DNA of 64,000 bases from Shinisaurus crocodilurus (GCA_021292165.1 CM037878.1:234823546-234887545); one strand, 5' to 3'. Numbered from the stretch's first letter, positions 43,583 to 54,206 are shown. The notes: a model not told the origin generated them from the sequence alone. Program-made: numbers and translations.

Positions 43583-44445
43583 TAGGGATGTGTGAGGAAT
43601 CCAATGGGTGTGTGTGTGAAAATCCGGCAGATTTTCATGAATCGGCCCCCAGATTCCAGTTCGCCAGCCCTGTGCTGGCACTGACTCACTGTGATGCAAG
43701 TTGAGCAGACTTCCATCTCTAAGATGGGCTGCTGTTTGCACATTTTTAAAAAACGCTAGGTAAATCTGCGCAAATGTAACATCACATAAACATGGTATTT
43801 TGCATGTTTTGCACAAATCAGCACCCAAAAGCATGTGGATCTAGCACAATGTGTGCAAATCAACCGATTTTACACAATCGCTAGGTCCATTTGCTTTTTG
43901 GGTGCCAATTTGTGCAAAACATGCAAAATACCATGATTTATGCAATTTGCCTAAAGTTAGGCAAATTGCATAAAGTTGAGCAAATTTATTACTTATTTAT
44001 TTATTTGAAACATTTTTATGCCGCTCTTCAGCCAAAAAGGCTCCCAGAGTGGCTTACATATAATCAGTTAACAAGACAGTCCCCTGCCTGCAGGCTTACA
44101 ATCTAAAAAGACACGGCACGCAAGGAAAAAGGAATGGGGAGGGAAGAAGAAATGAATTAATACTTCTTGCAGGGCTGGTGGAATGGCCCTGCGCTCCCTC
44201 TCATCTCCCTCTGTACAGCCCACTGGAATGGTTGCTGGTGGTGACAGTTGAGGGAGGCCTTTTAGCAGTGCCGTTTGTGCAAATTTGCTTAGCATTCTAA
44301 AACAATGCACAAACTGCAGCCTGTTTTAAAGACAGAAGTCTGCAGAAAATGCCCAACTTGGCCTGCTTCGGATCATAGGATCGGAATCGGGCACAAAGTC
44401 CATCAAGCTCAAATGGGTCGGACTTCCCAGCATCAGCACATGACT
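43583..44445. mobile_element. 'tagggatgtg' family, copy C2, with inner palindrome and insertion
   Basis: The left end is tagggatgtgtgaggaat, and the right end is probably 'cagcacatgacta' at 44445. An inverted pair, 43791-43839 against 43886-43935 (around tggtattttgcatgttttgc), forms a stem of about 49 bp with few mismatches. A different repeat occupies 43982-44262. The open frames inside are accidental. Confidence 0.5.
43982..44262 (-). mobile_element. SINE/LINE-tail-like interspersed repeat
   Basis: It reads on the plus strand as an 'acttatttatttatttgaaac' tail, then 'atgccgctcttcagccaaaaaggctcccagagtggcttacat', 'cagtcccctgcctgcaggcttacaatctaaaaagacacg' and 'aggaatggggagggaagaaga'. I recognise this as a common squamate/amniote interspersed repeat type but cannot assign a family with confidence. 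It appears inserted in the 43583-44445 element. Confidence 0.55.
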
Positions 44446-44511
44446 AGATGGACCTAATTAATATACGAAAAGGCCTTGAATGAATAGTGGGTTACGCCTG
44501 CATCAAGAACT

Positions 44512-44756
44512 TACAGTAATACCTTGGATTGCAAGTAACTTGGTTTGAGAGCGTTTTGCAAGGCAAGCAAATTTTTAAATATATATATTACTTGATATAC
44601 AAGCAACGTCTTGCAATACAAGTACTGTAGTACGGCTTAAATTAAAAATCTCTGTACAATTTTTTTTGGGGGGGATTTCGTTTTGATATAAGAGTGTTTT
44701 GGATTACAAGCACGTTTCCAGAACAAATTATGCTCCCAATCCAAGGCATGACTGTA
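44512..44756 (+). mobile_element. Tc1/mariner-like MITE
   Basis: The left terminus is tacagtaataccttggattg. The right terminus, read in reverse complement, is tacagtcatgccttggattg. Both end at a TA, consistent with a TA target. Interior phrases 'acttggtttgagagcgttttgc' and 'gtgttttggattacaagcacg' recur in inverse in the copy at 60410-60676. The element is 245 bp and non-coding. Superfamily assignment rests on the TA ends only. Confidence 0.72.
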
Positions 44757-44759
44757 TTT

Positions 44760-45092
44760 GCAAATGAAGACGTGCATGTGCGGGCGTGGGATCCCAGCAG
44801 AAGTCTCTGCCCCCAACCTTCGCATATCCATGTGAAGGCCTGAAAAACATATGCATATACAAGTCCATGTGCATAAGGCCCTCTTCATGCAGTTTGGAAC
44901 CCTGAAAATGCAGAAGTGCCAATCACTACATGCATACACCTGTATGTGTGGAGGGTCTGTTTGTTCCTTCAAATGAAGGACCATCAGAATCTGCAGCTTC
45001 TATCTTGATCCCACTCCATGCATGAATGTCTGAGAAGTCTCAGGAGAATCTCTCCAAGAATTCCATGTCTCTAGATGCCTATTATGATACTC
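44760..45092. other. Unrecognised sequence, no gene
   Basis: Contains many 'catgca' and 'tgcata' words; nothing recognisable. Confidence 0.45.
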
Positions 45093-45095
45093 TTA

Positions 45096-46051
45096 GGCTG
45101 GGTTCATACAACACTTTAAACCCACAGAGGTTCTGAAACCTCTGTGGGTTTGAAGTTGCCTGAGGCCCTGAGTAATGATCAGGTACAGCAGGGTCCCCTG
45201 GCCATCTCCCCTGCCCTCTATCCTCATCAGTCCTCCTGCAGGTATCCCAGGGTACACCGCAGGAGCACCGAGTCCCACCCACCCAGCTGTCATTTGCACT
45301 AATCCCCCCAGCCACTGAGGATTCCCTCTGGTTTTGCCACTTCCTGAGGTGCTATCGACTTGGGGTAAATGGCAAAACTGATGGGACAGTTGGGGCTTCA
45401 CAGCACCCCCCAACCCCAGGCATCCTGTGTGGAAGGGGGGATTGAGGGGGTGTCCCCCCAAACACCCTTTTTTGCAGGATCTTGGTTTTTAGGGGGCTTG
45501 TGCCTCTGGTTTATCCATGCTTGAGAATGTGAGGGCAGTCCAGGGGAACATGACCCCCCTCCAACCCCCGAAGATTCTGCTGCAAAGGGTGCTTTCCACT
45601 CCCCCCAACCTTTCTTTCAAAAAATGTAAAAGTAATGGTTAGCAGTGGGCTACAAAGTTCCAATTTGGCAAGGACACTGTGTCCATTCAGACAAGTGTCC
45701 ATGCCAAATTGGAACTTTGTAGCCCATTGCTAACTATTCCTTTTACATTAAAAAAAATGTTGGGGGTAGTGGAAAGCACCCTTTGCTAGCCCCTTGGGAA
45801 GAGCGGCAGCCCTTTTTTGCCACTCTTGTCAAGGGGTTCTGTGCCTTTTTGGCGTCTCAGTGGGTTAGCCTGTCATCTGAGTTCAGACAACACGTTAAAT
45901 CTACTAGGGTTTTCTTAACCCTACTTAGCAGGGTGGTTTATAAGCCACACCAGGTTGGCTTATAAACCACCAGTCAGCATTCAGACAACACACTAAGTCA
46001 CTCTGCCTCTTAACCTACTGCGGTTTAGCATGTTGTGTGAACCCAGTCTAT
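45096..46051 (-). mobile_element. Foldback-type element, family G, copy 2
   Basis: The right terminus in reverse complement reads 'gactgggttcacacaacatgctaaacc'; the left reads 'ggctgggttcatacaacactttaaaccc'. Three nested hairpins lie inside: 'aaacccacagaggtt' and its inverse at the left end (about 45117-45150), an imperfect 85-90-bp stem at 45582-45670 against 45702-45787, and a perfect 13-bp stem at 45935-45947 against 45956-45968. Interior sequence matches the copy at 25 kb in reverse orientation. There is no transposase frame. Confidence 0.65.
45582..45787. repeat. Long imperfect hairpin within family G element
   Basis: The left arm contains gtgctttccact, atgtaaaagtaatggttagc and tacaaagttccaatttggca. 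The right arm is the reverse complement with scattered mismatches and small gaps. The 31-bp loop has its own short 'gacac...gtgtc' pairing. Confidence 0.9.
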
Positions 46052-46063
46052 GTTTAAATTTCC

Positions 46064-46751
46064 AGAGTGTAGCCATGTTAGTCTACTGTAGCAAAAACAA
46101 TAAAGAGTCTTGTGGCACTTCAAAGACTAACACATTTATTCTAGCATAACTTTCATGGACTATAACCCACTTCATCAGATGGATGCAGCATTATCAAGAA
46201 TTTCAAATTTATTTACAGTATGTATGAGATGGGTGTGGGGTGTAGGGAAAATAATTGTAAACAATGAGGTCAGAAGGAAATGAAGGGCACAATCCTATGC
46301 ATGTTTAGACAGAAAAAAGTCCTACAACTCCCAGCATCCCCCAGCATAACCAAAACCACCAAATGTGACTGAAATAACCTGCCTTAGCAGACCACTGCTA
46401 ACTTTCCCAGCTCTGCAACATCATATGGAGTAGGCAAAAAACACATTGACTGTTGAAGATTGAAAATTCCTATTCAACTGCTCCCCCCACCCACCCAAGG
46501 GACAACTGGCTAATCCTACATGACATACTGGATGGGAAGAAGAATTGCCCCCCCTGCTGGCAAGGAGGATGCCTTAAATACAGTGTGGCTCTGCCCCACC
46601 CCTAGACATCGACATGGCATGCATCTGCACATCAAGTCATCTCCCCTCCCCCTCTGGCCACACCCACAAATATTGTTCTTGGATGGAGCCTTTCAGGCCC
46701 ACCCATGGAACAGGATTGTTAGTCTTTAAGGTGCCACAGTCCGTTGTTCTT
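46064..46751. repeat. Interspersed repeat with inverted ends ('gtggcac...aaagactaac')
   Basis: 'gtagccatgttagtctactgtagc', 'aagagtcttgtggcacttcaaagactaacac' and 'ttcatggactataacccacttcatcagatg' (46064-46190) match a common sauropsid repeat. An inverse partner 'gttagtctttaaggtgccacag' lies at 46718-46740. The two could be the ends of one element or two independent insertions. The stretch between is unassigned. Confidence 0.55.
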
Positions 46752-46799
46752 ATTTTCAAAATAGTAAAATACCATTCAGATATTTGCTCATGTATGTAT

Positions 46800-47033
46800 G
46801 TATTTAATTACATTTATAGCCTGCCTTTTTCCTCTTGCAAGGAAGCAAAGGCAGCTTACATCTTCCTCCTCTTTTCCATTTCATCTTCACAAGAACTCTG
46901 TGAGGTAGGTCAGGCTGAGAGTCAATGGCTGGCCCAAAGTTACCCAGTGAGCTTCACGGCTGAGTGGGGACTAGAACCCGGATCTCCTGAGTCCCAGTCC
47001 AACTCTCTAACCACTGCGCCACACTGGCTCTCC
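46800..47033 (-). mobile_element. Sauria-type tRNA-derived SINE, complete
   Basis: In reverse it has an A/T tail, 'gcctgcctttttcctcttgcaagg', 'gaactctgtgaggtaggtcaggctgagagtca', the B-box complement ggactagaacccgg, the A-box complement 'ctctaaccactgcgccacactgg' and the SINE 5' end at 47033. The tRNA-like head is complete, unlike the copy at 11260. Confidence 0.93.
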
Positions 47034-47039
47034 TTCAAC

Positions 47040-48640
47040 TTTTGTTTAGTATTCTTTGTCTGTCCGTCAGTCTGTCTATTTTGCATTCTGTTACAACCAT
47101 ATCATGCTTAGAACTGATACAGGAAAGTATGGATAAACCTGTGGGATAACAGATAGTTACATCTTCTGAATTCCTTCCCAGGCTATCATTGGCAGTTGCT
47201 GAAATCAGTTTTTCTTTGCTTAATGTTTGCATTCATGGAAGTCTTTAGAGAAAAAGATACAAATCATAGGGCACTTCTCCTCTCCATGGGAAGGAACACA
47301 CCATTTATTTTGTGCGGCAACTGAAAATATATAATTTTATTTTGTTACATTTTTTGTAAATACAAAATGGAAACCTTGAGCAGAGCAGTAAGTAAAGTAT
47401 GCCCGTCAGTGCAATAGATAGATTCTAAATCTACTCAAACAGCTGTAGGACTTTGTGCTGTCAAATCCGACAGTAGATCCCTGGCCCCAAGCTTTGCTGT
47501 CTTTCAGAGGAGGATGCAAACTGTTTAGCTTTCTCAAGCCCACACACTCCATCTCTCCGCTGACCCATGCTGCTGCCCTACCCTTTGCTTCAGCGGAAGA
47601 TTCGTGATTGCCTTGATGGAAAGGAAAGAAAGGAAAGTGCTGAAATGACAGCTCCTTCAATGGGACTCAGCAAAGAATGATAGAGTAGACTGCAAGCCTG
47701 CGATGTAACTGGAGAGCTAACAATTAGAAAAGGGAAGCTCTGTGAAGATCTGGACACAACACCTGCCAGGAGCAGAATATTTTAGAAATTAAAAAAAAAA
47801 TGGAGAGAAACAAATATGGACTGTAAACAGCACTGAAATCTGCTTCAGGATGGCCAAAATTGATGGCATATTTATGGCAGGGATGGGCAATTTCTTTGCC
47901 CCTGAGTGTGGTGAACTGCTCCTTAAAGAAAAAAAAAGATCTGAAGTCTCACTGAAACCCTTGGAGTTTCCTAAATATTTTTTTTGGGGGGGTAGGGGGG
48001 CCAACAATACAGTTGTGGGAGATCTTCAGGAGATGTACATCTCTTGGTCCTGTCACTATCAGAGGCACACTGGACAGGAACACAAGAGAGGTCCTTTAGT
48101 GCAAAGGTGGGATATACATTAAATAAATAAATAACTAGACCAGGAATTTGAATTCAGGGTTGCAGTGCTTAGGGCTGCAGTGCTTAGTCATGCACATGTA
48201 AGTTCCTTTGATTGCAGTTCAGGCATGTTAGACCTGGTTTTCCTTTGGGTCTCAGGTAAGCCTTACCACAGTTGTTTCATTTTCTTCTGGAACATAGCAG
48301 CCAAAGACCTGTGTACAGACAGGACATGTTCTGATAATTTAGCACTTGAGAAATCTAAAGCATATGCTCAAGGTCAAAATGTGCACAATTAACGAAGCCT
48401 CACATCAGATGAAAGCTTCTTCTTCAGCTTGTCTTCTATTGTATTAGAATGTCCGCATCACTATATAATAGAACCATTCTCCTCTCTGTGCCTCAGTTGG
48501 CAGCTTCGCTAATCTGTCACATATAACGTTTTGGGAGGAAAGGCACCAGATTCCCTGACTGAGACCAGAAAACACTGAGCACTTTATAGAAAGTAAATCA
48601 ATTAAAAGAAAAAGGATTCTTCCCAACTTGGCAACATAAA
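47040..48640. other. Mostly unique sequence, no gene
   Basis: No gene. 'tggcagggatgggcaatttctttgcccctgag' at 47875 looks like a hAT-type left terminus, but no right end was located. 'gtgggatatacattaaataaataaataac' at 48105 looks like a LINE/SINE tail. Confidence 0.45.
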
Positions 48641-48970
48641 AATTCCCGTACTGTCAAAGGAGACAATTTGTCCCCATTCTTGCCGAACAGAGCTGGCACT
48701 ATTCACTTCAGAGCTTCAGGCTATCTCATGGTACCTTACTGGGCTAAAGAGATCAAGGGCGCCTCATTATTTTTTGTCAAACTCAAAGTTTCAGGCAGCT
48801 GATTATTCTGCTCAATAACAGTAATCTTTTTAATCACAGCCGGCTCGGCAGTACAATATTTACTGCTGATGTTTCAGAACAATTTGGGAGCTTTTGCTTT
48901 TTTTGAAGGCAGTCATAATCGCGGGGAAATCATCTGAGCTATCCCTCAATGGTCTTTCATTGTGCTGCAA
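48640..48970. promoter_or_regulatory. Candidate conserved non-coding element
   Basis: This is a non-repetitive, compositionally balanced stretch with TAAT-type cores ('ctttttaatcacagccgg'), 'cagctgattattctgctcaataacag' and CpGs in otherwise CpG-poor DNA ('aatcgcggggaaatc', 'caagggcgcctc'). It resembles vertebrate conserved elements in texture, but conservation is untested. Confidence 0.22.
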
Positions 48971-49329
48971 CGTATAATACTACAGTTAAGAAAGTGGGAG
49001 TAATAAAAACTGTAACAGATATGAAAAAGTGGCTTCTATGTGCATCATTAAAATAAAAAAAAGCATCAGTGGGCAGCAACTTGCCAAAGAGTCCTTAGCA
49101 GGGCACATCTTACATTGTAGATGCACAATTATCTCTGAACTAAAAAGAGAAAAATAAAAAAAGATGCAACAGTAGGGGCTACTAATACTCCCACCCACTC
49201 TAGTAATCTATTCTTAATTACTAAGGCATGTTGCTGGGCTGGTGAGGGTAGCCAAGCTGCCACCTGAAGTGGTAGCCAAGCGTATTCTTTGTTGTTAAAA
49301 AAGAAAGAAATCTTATCCAAATGTACCTG
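48971..49329. other. Unrecognised sequence, no gene
   Basis: AT-rich; nothing recognisable. Confidence 0.45.
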
Positions 49330-49482
49330 GGAGGAAGTCCCATTGAACAAAGTGGGTCTTACATTGGTGCAAAGGTGAATAAGATTGCAATGTAAGCCTG
49401 CAATCTTATACCCACTTACCTGGGAGTGAACACCATTTAAATCAATGGAACTTACTTCTGAGTACACATGTATAGGATCACA
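49330..49482. mobile_element. Palindromic 'tgcaatcttata...acttacctgggagt' repeat
   Basis: Includes 'gcctgcaatcttatacccacttacctgggagtgaac', 'ccatttaaatcaatggaacttacttctgagtacacatgtataggatcacattg' and an inverse piece upstream ('acctgggaggaagtcccattgaac'). This is a very common squamate interspersed sequence with inverted halves, probably a DNA-transposon MITE. Ends are unclear. Confidence 0.6.
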
Positions 49483-49499
49483 TTGTTAGCAACTGAAGT

Positions 49500-49978
49500 C
49501 TGGACCCGATTCAAAGTGCTAACACATTGACATTCAAAGCCCTAAACAATTTGGGGCCAGGGTATCTGAAGGAATGCCTCATTCCATACGTGCCTGCCCG
49601 ACCCCTGAGATCCTCTTCAGAGGTCCTTCTCAGAGAGCCCCCTCTAAAGGAAGTTAGGAGGGTGGCTACTAGGGGAAGGGCCTTCTCAGTTGTGGCACCC
49701 CATTTGTGGAATTAGCTCCCCAAAGAGGTGCGCCTGGCGCCCACTCTGTATTCTTTTAGGCGCCAGGTGAAAACCTTTTTATTTGCCCAATATTTTAATG
49801 GTTGATTTTTTATTCATTTTTATTATTCTACTGTACCTCCGGACTGATTCTTTTTGGCTGCTTGTTGTGTGGTTCTATATTGTTCTGCATTTTATTTTAT
49901 GTTCTTTTGTTTTTATCTTGTTTCTCTTTGTAAACCGCCCAGGGAGCCTTTCGGCTGATGGCCGGTGAACAAATATAT
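49500..49978 (+). mobile_element. L2-like LINE 3' end
   Basis: Coding remnant 49527-49715 reads FKALNNLGPGYLKECLIPYV, then RPLRSSSEVLLREPPL and AFSVVAPHLWN. A stop, then the frame continues with LAPKEVRLAPTLYSFRRQVKTFLFAQYF-type residues. A T-rich 3' UTR follows, ending 'gtaaaccgcccagggagcctttcggctgatggccggtgaacaaatatattaaag'. This is the L2-clade C-terminus and tail. It terminates in an AAAG repeat that probably grew from the LINE tail. Confidence 0.8.
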
Positions 49979-50002
49979 TAAAGAAAGAAAGAAAGAAAGA
50001 AA
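49979..50002. repeat. (AAAG)n microsatellite
   Basis: Six units of aaag at the 3' end of the L2-like LINE. Confidence 0.95.
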
Positions 50003-50059
50003 CTATATGCAGTATCCATTGCAACACAAACGCTACCATAAATTATATTGTGATAGTGT

Positions 50060-50164
50060 AAGGGACCTCTAGTGTAACACTAATAGTGTTAGCTGGTGTG
50101 ACGGGAGTCCCTGGAAAACCTGTTGCACCAGCTAATGCTACTGGAGTTGCTGTAGAGGTCCCTT
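50060..50164. mobile_element. Small palindromic element
   Basis: The 12-bp termini aagggacctcta are perfect inverted repeats, and inner 'agtgttagctggtg' pairs with 'caccagctaatgct'. The element is 105 bp. No target duplication was recognised. Confidence 0.65.
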
Positions 50165-50169
50165 ATTGG

Positions 50170-51160
50170 ATATCGCCCAATAATTCTTCACATAAACTAT
50201 TAAAATAACATTAGAACAGGTAAAATAAAATAAACAGGTATTGCACAAAGCTCTTCCTCTGGAAAAGTAGGAAAATAATATTAAGTGGTCACAAAATAAA
50301 AAGTAGCCACCCCAATAACTCTAGCTATTAAGCTAGTGAAGCACAAGGATCACATACATCTTGCAAATCCATGGGGCTTTTGAATGGGTGTGCTGAGATT
50401 CTGCAGGACTAAGTTTTTTAATTAATTTGTCAGTTAGTTGTTTGAAGCAACACAATTAATCAGCTCCAAAATCTTTAACTGGTTGACAGCTCTAATGACT
50501 ATACAGTTTAAACTCATTGATCTGGATTGTCGGGGGAGACATCAAAAAGTTTCAGATAAATTGGACATTCAGATAAATGGGAGTTCCTATGGCATGGTGG
50601 GAGAGCAGCAGGAATTACAAATAGTTATAAAAACACAAGGGCCAGCTAATAGGGTTCTTTTGTAAACACACAACAATCAAGACACCCTCTTAATAAAGCA
50701 TCGTGGATAACATCAATTCACCTTTTGCTATGAAGGTCTGTGTTGACCAGTGAAAACATGACCGAATCTGGCATGTGGAGATGTGAGCTCTAAACCTTTG
50801 CTCTATCACTTGTTGCAGCATCTCCTATTTATAATTTATATACCTGTTCTCATTTTCAAAACCCTTTACACGGCCTTGTTTTTATTTTATATATAACATT
50901 TATCGACCTTTTCCCCTTAAAAAACTTGGTTTTACAAAATAATAGACAAACACACAAACTCTATTACAATCAAGGGGCACAATCCTCCTTCCCATGTGTG
51001 TGGCTGTGAATGCAGGAGGGATCCCTACAAGCTCCAAAGGAGCCCTCTTTCCTCTCCTTCCTCTTCTGTGCTAGATATGAGATCTCGCATTGGTACGCAG
51101 CATTGTAACAAGTGATTATCTGATGTGGGAGTTATGTGAATGTCTCCCATATGTAGGTTA
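50170..51160. other. Unrecognised AT-rich sequence, no gene
   Basis: No gene or repeat recognised. Confidence 0.5.
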
Positions 51161-51162
51161 AC

Positions 51163-51480
51163 TAGGGTGGCCACTGACACATCGCCAAAAAAGAGGAAAC
51201 ACATCACCAAAAAAGGACAGATTTGCATAAAATTTACATATGCTAAATTCAGAAACAATTACAATAATACATCTCACCAAAGTGGGGAAGACTGACCAGG
51301 TGACCTGTACGCCTGCTCAGTCTGCTGTCCAGGTACTAACTATTGCTGGGGCAACTTCAAGGCCCCTGCTACTCTCCCATCTGATGGTTCTTTGTCTTGA
51401 AACAGCCCTTCAAATAGAGGACCCCTTTGCTTCAAATAGTCGACTGTCCTCTGTAAAGTAGGATACATGGCCACCCTATC
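51163..51480 (-). mobile_element. hAT-like repeat with 'tagggtggcca' termini
   Basis: The left end tagggtggccactgac and the right end, in reverse complement, gatagggtggccatgtatcc form inverted termini. Interior 'agaggacccctttgcttcaaatag' and 'ctgtcctctgtaaag' are typical of a common squamate DNA element. It is non-coding and about 318 bp. Confidence 0.65.
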
Positions 51481-51930
51481 CTCCCTCCCAACAACAAAAT
51501 GCTTCTGAAGCAACACTCTGTCATGATGGAGCATCACTCAAGCAGAGGCATTGCAGAGGACTAGAGCAGCCAGTTGGCCCACTGATTGCAATTCGGTCAC
51601 CGCAAGTGATGGCAGGGCAAAGAACCTCCCAGAAAAGCCACTGGCACTTCTTATTCAAGTAAAATAATAAAGTAAGCCTCTTGGGGTGATTTTTTAAAAA
51701 AAGTTTTTCTCCCATCCTGCCCCCTTCCCCCTGCCGCCACCTATTTATTTGGACAAAAAAAAAAGTTTAGCTGAAAACTCCTGTTCAGCTTTAGTTGTAT
51801 ATACATTTCCTCATGCAGTTCGGTCCTAACTCCAGGTGGTGCCTCTAGGCACTACAACAATACAAACAATAACCTGGGGCCATCCAAGCCCCCTCTGTGC
51901 AGAATACTGGGCTTTTGCTTGCATTGTGCT
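51481..51930. other. Unrecognised sequence, no gene
   Basis: Nothing recognisable. Confidence 0.45.
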
Positions 51931-52760
51931 TTGAAGAGGGGATAATTATTACACCCACAAGAGTGCAGCTCTTTTTATAGAATTTTGTCAGCATGAGTGA
52001 CATTTTACCTAACGAGCATCTGTAATTGCTAATAGGAATTACATGCATAAGTTCCTGCACATTTGCATGACATATACCCTTTCAAATTATTTTAATACAG
52101 CTTTTGTTGGAAGAGAGATCTCATATGTTGAAGGAAACTGGAGGGCCAGTTTTGATTTTGCCATGTACACTACAGCAAATTATTGATGAATGTCTGGAGA
52201 AAACAAGCTTTAATGGCCTATTAGGGAATTTATTTGAATTAAAGGATAAAACCAGTCACTCACTGAAATTATCTAACCCACACTTCACAGGCAATTGCAC
52301 AAATTATCCAAAAGCAACCATGACATGAACCCACTTTCCATTTCCAATATGACACATGCAGATAGAGCCTGCCACTTCTAGGGCCATGTCTTAATTATTT
52401 GAGGAAAAGGCAACTTTAGCAAATGCATTCAATTAAAGCCTATTTTTAATCAATCTCACCCTTGCCTGACCAATGCTGCTTTGATCCAAGTGAAGTCTGC
52501 TTGCAAAATAATTAAGGGATAGAACAGCCCAAGACTTGAGTAAAATACAATCCGAAAGCATAAGATGGAAATTATTCCTCTAGGACTGGCTACATGCATA
52601 CACTCTACAGAAAAGCACTAGAAATGTAGGAAGTTCTATGATTGATCGAGCTTATTAAAGTATAATTAATCCAGCTCAATTTATAATTTTGGATGTAATG
52701 TGAAACAGCAATTAATAACCAATTCGATCTCAGCATTAAAATGATAACATTTCAAAATTA
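51930..52760. promoter_or_regulatory. Candidate developmental enhancer / conserved non-coding block
   Basis: About 830 bp free of any repeat signature. It is AT-rich but complex, with a high density of homeodomain-type motifs: 'ctgtaattgctaataggaattacatgcataa' (52019-52049), 'gtataattaatcc' (near 52660) and 'gcaattaataacc' (near 52708). An octamer-like atttgcat lies at 52060-52067. In a window full of decayed transposons, such a long clean block suggests constraint. This is an inference; conservation was not tested. Confidence 0.35.
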
Positions 52761-52904
52761 TGCATCTCCAAAGTGCTTTATGGGTGGTTTACATTTTTTT
52801 TAATGTTAGGTATTGATTTGTTTATCCAGATTTTTTTTAAAAAGGCATTGCTTATCACAAATAGATTCATTTGTCCAGAAATGATCATGGTGAACATGGT
52901 TGGA

Positions 52905-53390
52905 GTCTCATCTGGAACCTCGATACACTGCAAGCCTGGCAGCCACATGACTACTTGTTTGGGAGAATACCCTTCCCCCAACCACACATAGCTGTGGGCA
53001 GGGAGAATTTTGTGCATGGGGGGAAATGAGAGTGAGACCACTATGGGGTGATCTCACCCTCCAATGAGGTTCCATGAGGGCAGGGCACCAGAGTCGAGAT
53101 TAGGCCCGGCTGCCCCACTCTCAGCCTCTTTCTTTTGCGGCTTGAAGCATTGAGGACCTCATGTGCCCCAACTGTTGCCATGTGACCCTGGCTTCAGCAT
53201 CTTACCTTCTCTGCTTCGATCGTCAAGGGAGCCGGCACCCTTGGTTTGGTTTTGGGGCTTGCAGGGGATTCATGACTCTGAGTCCGGTCGTGACTGCGGC
53301 CCACTCTGGAAGTGGGGTTAGGGTTTGTGAACTTAATCAAGAAGATCTTACCAATGCTACAAAATAAAACAACGAAGTAGTGATATTGTT
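52905..53390 (+). mobile_element. LTR-like repeat family E, diverged copy
   Basis: 'ccacacatagctgtgggcaggg', 'gagtgagaccacta...ggtgatctcaccctccaatgagg', 'cagagtcgagattaggcccggctgcccc' and 'tcagcctctttcttttgcggct' line up in order with 60775-60950. It ends near 'aatgctacaaaataaaacaac' at 53380, reminiscent of a polyadenylation region. A solo LTR or similar is possible. Confidence 0.5.
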
Positions 53391-53640
53391 TGACTTGTTT
53401 GATTCTAATGTATTAAACTAAAGAGTAATACATGAACAACATATATACTGGGGCGGGGTTGCATTCAAAGAATGACTGAAAGGGTCAAGGAACCGCTTAG
53501 ACTAGATCTATCTCCAACACACCCGATGGCCATGTCTCCCATAGTCCACACATTTGGCATGCCACAGAAGGGGCTCTTTGCACATGTCAATGTATGTTCT
53601 TACAGCTTGTATGTTCCCAGATGTATGTTCTTGCACCTAG

Positions 53641-53875
53641 AAACATAGGAAGCTTCCTTATACTGAGTCAGACTATTGGTCCATGTAACCCAGTATTGCC
53701 AACACTGACCCGCAGCAGGTCTCCAGGTTTCAGGTAGGAGCTTTTGCAGCCCTACCTAGAGATGTCAGGGATTGAACCTGGGACCTTCTGCATGAACCCT
53801 GGGAACCTGGGAACCTAGGACCTTCTGCATGAAAAGCAGGTGCTCTACCAACTGAGCACCATCCAGCTGCTCCAT
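53641..53875 (-). mobile_element. tRNA-derived SINE, with internal duplication
   Basis: Read in reverse it starts with a tRNA-like head: gctcagttggtagagcacctgctt, then the B box ggttcaatccctg (from 'cagggattgaacctggg' on the plus strand). The body 'ggtttcaggtaggag...ccagtattgcc...tccttatactgagtcagac' matches the widespread squamate SINE. A local duplication 'gaacctgggaccttctgcatgaa' has expanded the head. Confidence 0.82.
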
Positions 53876-53912
53876 ATGAGTGGGATCCTGGACCATTCAG
53901 GATCCCGCTCAT
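53876..53912. repeat. Small inverted repeat
   Basis: atgagtgggatcctg and caggatcccgctcat pair at 14 of 15 positions around a 7-bp loop, directly next to the SINE head. Confidence 0.75.
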
Positions 53913-53914
53913 GT

Positions 53915-54206
53915 GGAGAAGCTCTATGTGTATACTGGTATGTCTTTAGAATCCCTTCTGATGCATGCTGACCATCAATGTGTGTGTGTGTTGTTGTTTT
54001 AAAATATTTTTATTAGTTTTAAAAATGTGAAATTCACCAAAACAAATGTCTTTGTGTGTGTGGCTACCAAACATGTCAGTGAGTGGAGAAGGGCAAGCCC
54101 ACACATCCCCATGACCTCTCTTGCACATTATTTGATAGGCCAAAGGTCTGAACTCCCCGTGTCAGACCATTGGTCTATCTAGCCTAGTCCTGTCTATTCC
54201 TGTCTG
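53915..54206. other. Unrecognised spacer
   Basis: Contains a gt run near 53980-53990 and T-rich sequence; no gene. Confidence 0.45.

Noticed and set aside
47875..48100. hAT element starting cagggatgggcaattt
   Set aside because: Only a left-end-like motif is visible; no right terminus and no duplication.
53760..53860. Functional tRNA gene
   Set aside because: The tRNA-like boxes belong to a SINE head; the internal duplication breaks any cloverleaf.
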